Position numbers and translations under genes: made by a program
Part shown: piece after piece, positions 58,756 to 64,000 of the stretch
How positions within the stretch are numbered: position 1 is the stretch's first letter
How the letters are laid out: every line of letters starts with the position of its first letter
The notes under the pieces: model-generated
The model's input: only the letters and a program-made list of their open reading frames with translations
Database searches by the model: none
Told to the model about the DNA's origin: nothing
Origin: Gibbsiella quercinecans
GTDB taxonomy: Bacteria; Pseudomonadota; Gammaproteobacteria; Enterobacterales; Enterobacteriaceae
Direction: 5' to 3'
Assembly: GCF_002291425.1 (NCBI RefSeq)
Contig: NZ_CP014136.1
Span: 4,712,001 to 4,776,000, forward strand
DNA: 64,000 bases

Positions 58756-59571
58756 TCATGAGTCAAGCGAGAAATCAATGGGAACAATTACCGAGCCGCC
58801 GACGGCCTGGCTGCCGCGGCGGGCCGGTACGAAAGACCAGCGCCGTACAGTTTCTTGCGCCGCCTTATCCAGCGCAGCGTAGCCGCTGGATTTTTGCAGG
58901 CGGATGGACAGCACTTTGCCGTTGGCGCCAACCTGCACATTCAGTAATACGGTGCCTTCCTGCCCCCGGGTGATGGCGGCTTCCGGATATTCCGGCGCCG
59001 GGTTATGTAAATAATCGGCATTGGCCAGCGGCGGCGTGATCGGCTGTGTTTGCTGGCTCGCGGCATTATTTACCACGGCTTGTTGGGCAGGCGCCGGCGT
59101 GGCCGGCGTTTTATTTACCGGTTTGGCGGGTTTTACCGGGCGTTTTTTCTCCGGTGGTTTTTGCACTTTCTTTTCCGGCACTTTGGCCGGTGGCCGCGGT
59201 TTTTCCACCGGTGCCGGTGGTTGCAGCGCGTTTTCATCCACCGGCAGCGTTTTTTCTACCGGCGCCGGGGGCGCGGGTGGTTCTTCGGCCACCGGCGGCG
59301 CCTCTTGCGGCGCGGCGGTGAGTTCAATGCTGATCGGCAACTGGCGCGGCGGCGTGAGCAGCGGTGGGATCGCCGTGCGCTGCAACAGCAGCAGCGCCGC
59401 TGCATGCAGCGCCACGACCAGCAGCAGTGCCAGCCAACGTTCAGGCCGCGAAGCGCCGGCCAGCCCGGTGCGCGGCACAAACCGGCGACCGTGTGGCGCA
59501 GCGGCCGCCGGCTCCGTTGTTGTTGGCTGCCAGGCCGGCTCAGGTTCACCGGCATAGATTACTTGGGTCAT
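58756..59571 (-). CDS. TonB-family energy transducer
   Basis: This encodes a 271-residue protein: ~45-residue cytoplasmic N-terminus, one helix (WLALLLVVALHAAALLLL, with a His that could match the essential TonB His), a Pro/Lys-rich periplasmic spacer (about 80-180, EKPRPPAKVPEKKVQKPPEK) and a C-terminal TonB domain (about 195-271, YPEAAITRGQEGTVLLNVQV..GYAALDKAAQETVRRWSF). The cytoplasmic extension is longer than in housekeeping TonB. It leads the ExbB/ExbD/permease/ATPase operon and is divergent from a TonB-dependent receptor gene set, so it may be a dedicated energiser. Confidence 0.9.
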   Translation of the reverse strand: MTQVIYAGEPEPAWQPTTTEPAAAAPHGRRFVPRTGLAGASRPERWLALLLVVALHAAALLLLQRTAIPPLLTPPRQLPISIELTAAPQEAPPVAEEPPAPPAPVEKTLPVDENALQPPAPVEKPRPPAKVPEKKVQKPPEKKRPVKPAKPVNKTPATPAPAQQAVVNNAASQQTQPITPPLANADYLHNPAPEYPEAAITRGQEGTVLLNVQVGANGKVLSIRLQKSSGYAALDKAAQETVRRWSFVPARRGSQAVGGSVIVPIDFSLDS

Positions 59572-59595
59572 TAAACTGTTCTCCAGGCGACAATA

Positions 59596-59863
59596 TACCC
59601 TTCATACTTCAAGCTGCAGGTGTGTTGGCTTTATTACTCGGCCCATCCTTGGGCCTCGCCCCGATGGGGCCGCTGCCGGCAGCGTTCAAATCTGCTCCCG
59701 GCAGATTTGTCGCTCACCCCAGTCACTTACTCAAGTAAGCTCCTGGGGACTCGCTGCGTCGCCGCGTGATTCGGCCATTCGGCCTCACCCCTACGGGGCC
59801 AGCGCTAGCGCTGTTCAAAAACGCTTTTGCGTTTTTGTCCTGCAACTCGAATTATTTTGGGTA
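59596..59863 (+). mobile_element. MITE-like element, copy 2 (268 bp)
   Basis: Its ends TACCCTTCATACTTCAAGCTGCAG and CTGCAACTCGAATTATTTTGGGTA are the same imperfect inverted pair as the copy at 51417, in opposite orientation. The first ~100 bp is nearly identical to that copy; the inner right part differs and adds several short hairpins (for example AAAAACGC-ttttGCGTTTTT near 59817). It lies in the divergent control region 24 bp upstream of the tonB-like gene. Confidence 0.8.
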
Positions 59864-60225
59864 CAGAGGATGAATTCGATTTTTCGTCCTTAGCGTTTAA
59901 TGTCAAATTCGCTATATGCATATCGATATACATTTCATTTCTTTTATTTTTATCATTGCCGGTATTGGATAGGGAAATGCACGTTGACAGTGATTATCAT
60001 CAACTTAATCGTAATTTCATTTTTAACTCTAATGCATACTGAGCATAGTTTTTTTTCATGTGCTGCATAGTGGCGTTATATTGCCGCTACGACTGGTTTA
60101 GCGAATAAATAAAAATACAAATGCGTTTTATGTATTAGCCAGTTTGTTTTCGGCCGTTTAAATGTTGCCGGAGCGATGATGGTGGATTATGGGCATAAAC
60201 GCAAAATAAAAAATGGGTGTAAAAA
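59864..60225. other. Divergent control region of the TonB/ABC system
   Basis: This AT-rich stretch separates the tonB-like operon from the binding protein gene. It must hold the promoter of the rightward genes. I see no clear Fur, CRP or KdgR box. Confidence 0.4.
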
Positions 60226-61227
60226 ATGAAAGTGGCAAAAGGGTGGGTATTTTTTGGCCTGTTGGCGGCCAGCGTATTTTGGCCCGGGGCGGCAAGCGCG
60301 GCGAATGAAATCCGCATTGCGGTTTCGGATATCGGCGCTGGCGAGCAACCGGCCGGCGGCGGGTTGATTGACGTGATTTACCGGCAGAAATTATTGGAGC
60401 AGGAGTTTGGCCGGGATGGCATCAACGTGCGTTGGCTGTTTATTAAAGGCGCCGGGCCGGTGATTAACGAAGGCTTTGCCAACCACCAGATCGATGTGGC
60501 CTACCTGGGGGATCTGGCCAGTATTATCGGCCGTTCGCGCGAATTGGATACTCAGGTTATTGGCGCCGCGGCGCGCGGCATCAACCATTATCTGGCGGTG
60601 CCGCGGGGCGCGGATATTCATCAACTGGCCGATCTAAAAGGCAAGCGCGTTGGCCTGTTCCGCGGCACCGCCGCCGAGCTGTCCTTCCTGGCCGCGCTGC
60701 ATTCGCAGGGCATGAAGGCCAGAGATGTCAAAATCATCAATCTTGATTTTGCCGCCGCCAGCGCGGCATTGGCGGCAAAGCAGATCGACGCGACCTGGGG
60801 CGGCAACAATACCCTGGCGCTGCGGGATAAGGGCGTGGCGGATATTCCGGTATCGACCCAGGCGCTTAACGGTGCCGGGCAGCTTAGCGGGCTGATCGTC
60901 ATTGACGGCGAATTCGCCCGCCGTAATGGGGATATTCTGCGGCGGATTATTAACGTGCAACGCCACGCTGCGGCCTGGGCCAGCGATGAAAAAAATAAAA
61001 ACGGGTTTATTCAGTTGCTGGCAAAACAATCCGGTTACCCGGAAGCTATTTTGCGTGAGGAATGGGATGGATTGCCGCCGTTATCACAGCGGTTATCACC
61101 AGAGCTGGATAGTGCTTTTAAAGCACAGTTACAACAATCGATAAATACTGCGCTGGAAGCGCGCCTAATTCGCCAGCCAGTGAATATCGATAATTGGTTA
61201 AACGATGATTTTTTGAAAGCGCAGTGA
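60226..61227 (+). CDS. Periplasmic binding protein, SsuA/NMT1-type
   Basis: This encodes a 333-residue solute-binding protein: signal peptide ending near ASAA (residue 26), then EIRIAVSDIGAGEQPAGGG and ADLKGKRVGLFRGTAAELSFLAAL, the pattern of the SsuA/TauA family. It lacks a lipobox, so it is free in the periplasm. It is likely the ligand capture protein of the fused permease/ATPase encoded divergently, and precedes a TonB-dependent receptor gene by 82 nt. Substrate unknown. Confidence 0.85.
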   Translation: MKVAKGWVFFGLLAASVFWPGAASAANEIRIAVSDIGAGEQPAGGGLIDVIYRQKLLEQEFGRDGINVRWLFIKGAGPVINEGFANHQIDVAYLGDLASIIGRSRELDTQVIGAAARGINHYLAVPRGADIHQLADLKGKRVGLFRGTAAELSFLAALHSQGMKARDVKIINLDFAAASAALAAKQIDATWGGNNTLALRDKGVADIPVSTQALNGAGQLSGLIVIDGEFARRNGDILRRIINVQRHAAAWASDEKNKNGFIQLLAKQSGYPEAILREEWDGLPPLSQRLSPELDSAFKAQLQQSINTALEARLIRQPVNIDNWLNDDFLKAQ

Positions 61228-61309
61228 TTAATCACACGGCTGCTATTTCTTTTTATCAATTATTCCCGGCATACGGGGAATAGGCTGTTTTAAACTCGGG
61301 GAAAATATA

Positions 61310-63589
61310 ATGACTATTAAAGACCGTTATTTTTGGCGCTATCCGCTGGCCATGAGCTGCCTGTTGGCGGTGCCGGTGGGCGCACAAGCGGCCCAGACAG
61401 CCGCAGAAGAACAAACGGCGGCGACTGCTCCTGCAGGCCAAGCGGTGCAGCTCAAGCGCGTTAAGGTCAGCGCCGCACGCCCGCTGGTTCGCCAGCAAAC
61501 CACGCTGTCTTCGCAGGTGGACGGCAAAACGCTGGAGCAGGAGCGGCTGTATCGCTTTGAGGATCTGCCACAGGCGGTGACCGGGATGGATATTGCCGCC
61601 GCCGATACTCTGGATACGCGCGTCACCATTCGCGGCATAGGCGACGGCGGCGGCAGCGAAATCAACATCGGTATGCCGAGCAGCGTCGGGTTGTTCCTGG
61701 ACGGCGTGCGCCTGTCGCGCCCGGGCATGTTGGCCAACGATCTGTTGGATATTGACAGCGTAAACGTGTTGAAAGGGCCGCAGGGCACCCTGTACGGCTT
61801 TAACACCACCGGCGGCGCGATAGATATCCGCAGCCGCAAACCCACCTTTACCCCGGAATATTCCCTGGAGCAATCCGTCGGCCAGCACGGCTATGTACAG
61901 TCGAAGCTGATGGCCTCCGGTGCTTTGAGCGATACCCTGGCCGGGCGCATCAACCTGTCGCACACCGAAAGCGGCGGCTATGTCACCAACGTCGAAAACG
62001 GCCACAAGCTGGGCGGCAGCAATAACAGCGGCGTGCGTGGGCAGTTGCTTTGGCAACCGCAGGATAACGTTAACCTGCGCTTTATCGGCGATTACAGCAA
62101 AGCGACCAGCTACCCGGTGATGTCGTTGGTCGGCACCCATGCGGTGAATGGCACCGATGGCTTCTTAACCCGGGCGCAGGCGCTGGGCGTGAAGGTGGTG
62201 GAAGGGCGGAAAGTGGCGCTGGACGACGAATCCAAAAACCGCGTCACCCAGGGCGGCGCGGCGCTGGAAGCCAATGTGAAGCTGGAGAACGGCTTTGCGC
62301 TGCATTCGCTGTCATCCTGGCGCTATTTCCGTTTCCTGCCGCGAACCGCCGATGCGTTAAATATCCCGCTGTATGCCAACAGCGGCGCCGACGTGCGCGA
62401 TCGTATCTGGGAGCAGCGCTTCTGGATCGACTCGCCGAAAGGCGGCCTGGTGGATTACACCCTGGGCGCCGATTATTGGGGCGAAAATATGGACACTTTC
62501 GCGCACGATTACTACGACGGCGGCAGCCAGGTGACGAGCTGGTACGGCAACACCAGCAACACCGGGAAATTCGTTCAGCGTTTTGGCGAGCTGAACGACA
62601 AGGCGTTCTCGGTCTATGCCAACGGCACCTGGCACCTGGGCGACAGCCTGGATCTGATCACCGGCGTGCGCCAAACCTATGAGAAAAAGACCGGCTCCTT
62701 TAAGCGCATCAATAAAAACGATTTTGACTCCGGCGATCTGGCGCAAACCAACCACCTGCCGGCGGCGACCATCAGCGCCAACTGGTACGCCACGCCGAAC
62801 GTCACGCCTTACCTCACCGTGGCCTATGCCGAAAAAGCCGGCGGGCTGAATATCTCTTCCGGCGCCGCGGCCAAGGCGGGCCTGGGCTCGTTATACATAG
62901 AGCCGGAAAAAACACGGGCGGTTGAGCTGGGGGTGAAAACCCACTGGTTCCAGCGCAAGCTGGAGTGGAATACGGCGTTGTTCTGGAGTGAAGTGCGTGA
63001 TTTCCAGACGACCGCCTATGACGAAGAAACGCTCAGCAGCTACCTGATCAACGCCGGGAAGTTCCGCTCACGCGGTATCGAATCGCAGCTCTCGGTCTAC
63101 CCGGTTGAAGGGTTGAGCCTGAGCCTTAATGGCACCCTGCTGGATGCTTCGTACCTGAACTTCACTAACGGCAAATGCCCGGCGGAAATCTCGCTGCAGG
63201 CTGGCGCCCCGGCCACCTGCGATCTGACCGGCCAACGGGTGTTCAACTCGCCGCGCCTGAGCTACAACGCCCGTATCCGTTATGAATGGAACACCTTTAA
63301 TAATCTGCAGGCGTTCGTTTCCGGCCAGTGGTCGTGGCGCAGTTGGGCGTACGGCACCGTGGACAACTCGGCCTACACCCGCATTCCCGCCTATGGCGTG
63401 CTGAACCTGGCGACCGGCCTGAGCGGCAAGCAGGGCGATCACGGCTGGCATGTCTCGCTGTGGATGAAAAACGCGTTGGATAAAACCTACTACCGCGTCA
63501 TGAAATCCGGGGATTACGGCTCGGCCTATGGTTCGCTGGGCGATCCGCGCATGGTTGGCCTGACAGTAGGCTATGACTTTAAAGGATAG
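61310..63589 (+). CDS. TonB-dependent outer-membrane receptor
   Basis: This encodes a 759-residue receptor: signal peptide to about residue 27 (GAQAA), a candidate TonB box near LKRVKVSAA, plug domain (about 60-175, EDLPQAVTGMDIAAADTLDTRVTIRGIG ... LKGPQGTLYGFNTTGGAIDI) and a C-terminal barrel ending in TVGYDFKG. The last residues lack the usual terminal Phe. No STN signalling domain is present. It would import a large or scarce ligand across the outer membrane, powered by the divergent TonB/ExbB/ExbD set, and hand it to the binding protein encoded just upstream. Confidence 0.9.
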   Translation: MTIKDRYFWRYPLAMSCLLAVPVGAQAAQTAAEEQTAATAPAGQAVQLKRVKVSAARPLVRQQTTLSSQVDGKTLEQERLYRFEDLPQAVTGMDIAAADTLDTRVTIRGIGDGGGSEINIGMPSSVGLFLDGVRLSRPGMLANDLLDIDSVNVLKGPQGTLYGFNTTGGAIDIRSRKPTFTPEYSLEQSVGQHGYVQSKLMASGALSDTLAGRINLSHTESGGYVTNVENGHKLGGSNNSGVRGQLLWQPQDNVNLRFIGDYSKATSYPVMSLVGTHAVNGTDGFLTRAQALGVKVVEGRKVALDDESKNRVTQGGAALEANVKLENGFALHSLSSWRYFRFLPRTADALNIPLYANSGADVRDRIWEQRFWIDSPKGGLVDYTLGADYWGENMDTFAHDYYDGGSQVTSWYGNTSNTGKFVQRFGELNDKAFSVYANGTWHLGDSLDLITGVRQTYEKKTGSFKRINKNDFDSGDLAQTNHLPAATISANWYATPNVTPYLTVAYAEKAGGLNISSGAAAKAGLGSLYIEPEKTRAVELGVKTHWFQRKLEWNTALFWSEVRDFQTTAYDEETLSSYLINAGKFRSRGIESQLSVYPVEGLSLSLNGTLLDASYLNFTNGKCPAEISLQAGAPATCDLTGQRVFNSPRLSYNARIRYEWNTFNNLQAFVSGQWSWRSWAYGTVDNSAYTRIPAYGVLNLATGLSGKQGDHGWHVSLWMKNALDKTYYRVMKSGDYGSAYGSLGDPRMVGLTVGYDFKG

Positions 63590-63593
63590 TGTA

Positions 63594-64000
63594 ATGCGTA
63601 ATCTTCCTTACTCACGGCGGCACTTTTTGCGCGACAGCACCTTGCTGACCCTGGCGCTGCCGCTGTGGAAATCGGCTACTGCGGCGGCGCCCAGCCATGC
63701 CGGGGCGGCGGTAACGCCCCACGCGGTGCAGTTACGCTGGCTGGACGGGCAACCGCCGCGGGTGCTGAGCGGCGTCACCTGGGGCGCCCCCTGGCCGCAA
63801 GGGGCGGTGCCGGCGGGGAGCGGTTTTTTACTGCAGGACGGGCAGCAGGCATACCCGTTGCAGAGCTGGCCGTTGGCTTGGTGGCCGGATGGTTCGGTGA
63901 AATGGTCCGGCCATGCGCTGGGCGCCGCCACGCCGCGCATCGGGGCGCTCACTCTGCTTCCTACCGCCGCCGAGGCCGCGCCGCAGCGGAACCTGGCGAT
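63594..64000 (+). CDS. Tat-exported PcRGLX/YetA-like (PL26-type) protein, 3' end outside window
   Basis: The first 135 codons are visible, starting 4 nt after the receptor stop. SRRHFLRDSTLLTLALPLW is a twin-arginine signal. The following LRWLDGQPPRVLSGVTWG and APWPQG..., then SWPLAWWPDGSVKWSGHAL, strongly resemble the N-terminal RIFT-barrel domain of the PcRGLX/YetA family, which includes exo-rhamnogalacturonan lyases. If so, the adjacent receptor and transporter may handle pectin RG-I products. The catalytic region lies beyond the window, so the enzyme activity is inference. Confidence 0.72.
   Translation, partial: MRNLPYSRRHFLRDSTLLTLALPLWKSATAAAPSHAGAAVTPHAVQLRWLDGQPPRVLSGVTWGAPWPQGAVPAGSGFLLQDGQQAYPLQSWPLAWWPDGSVKWSGHALGAATPRIGALTLLPTAAEAAPQRNLA

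Noticed and set aside
58756-59571. The tonB-like gene considered as a displaced hasB
   Set aside because: It is 47 kb from the has operon and linked to exbBD, an ABC importer and a different receptor; nothing ties it to HasR, though cross-use is possible.

Overview
The window reads as chromosomal DNA of an Enterobacterales species, GC-rich and most like Serratia, Gibbsiella or a related Yersiniaceae genus. Housekeeping genes are close to E. coli proteins (sotB, amn, ybiY-ybiW, gltP, aspA, qorB-ytfH). They are interleaved with accessory loci typical of plant- or soil-associated enterics: a haem-hemophore operon, pectin genes, periplasmic sugar oxidation and many importers. I recognise no tRNA, rRNA, CRISPR, transposase or phage gene. 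Species assignment is inference.

Layout. 1-1.8 kb: end of an aspartyl/asparaginyl beta-hydroxylase-like gene and the efflux gene sotB. 1.8-12.1 kb: leftward has operon (hasI, hasS, hasR, hasA, hasD, hasE and a TolC-type hasF) with Fur-box-like sites before hasI and hasR. HasA carries a textbook EF-hand loop, and a TolC-family gene ends the operon where S. marcescens has hasB. 12.2-18.7 kb: amn, the anaerobic-type ybiY-ybiW pair behind a perfect FNR box, a YciT-like DeoR regulator and a GNAT acetyltransferase. 18.7-22.3 kb: a CSS/EAL phosphodiesterase gene, two diverged copies of a ~0.42 kb structured repeat and a small lipoprotein gene. 22.4-29.9 kb: SfnB-like flavoprotein, MATE and LysE exporters, gltP and aspA.

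30.0-35.8 kb: a nitrogen-scavenging operon behind a sigma-54 promoter and an NtrC-like site. It encodes a urea-carboxylase-type ABC importer, a creatininase-family hydrolase, a type III glutamine-synthetase-like ligase and a NikR-like repressor that has lost two of four nickel ligands. 35.9-41.7 kb: PAP2 phosphatase, a three-subunit FAD/cytochrome c sugar dehydrogenase and an HbpS-like protein. 42.0-47.5 kb: LysR regulator divergent from a hydroxyacid dehydrogenase, RraA-like aldolase, MFS and MRJP-like cluster. 47.6-50.5 kb: TetR, DJ-1 and aldehyde dehydrogenase genes, probably for electrophile detoxification.

50.6-64 kb: pectin and TonB region. A KdgM-type porin and a PL4 rhamnogalacturonan lyase come first, then ytfH/qorB. 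A leftward operon follows (TonB, ExbB, ExbD, a double-length fused ABC permease, ATPase), divergent from a periplasmic binding protein, a TonB-dependent receptor and the start of a Tat-exported protein resembling the PcRGLX/YetA (PL26-type) N-terminal domain. Together these could form one self-contained outer- and inner-membrane uptake system with its own energiser. A MITE-like repeat family with imperfect 24-bp terminal inverted repeats occurs at 51.4, 53.6 and 59.6 kb, with a possible relic end at 41.8 kb.

Starts were chosen by ribosome-binding sites and family alignment from memory; no database search was possible.
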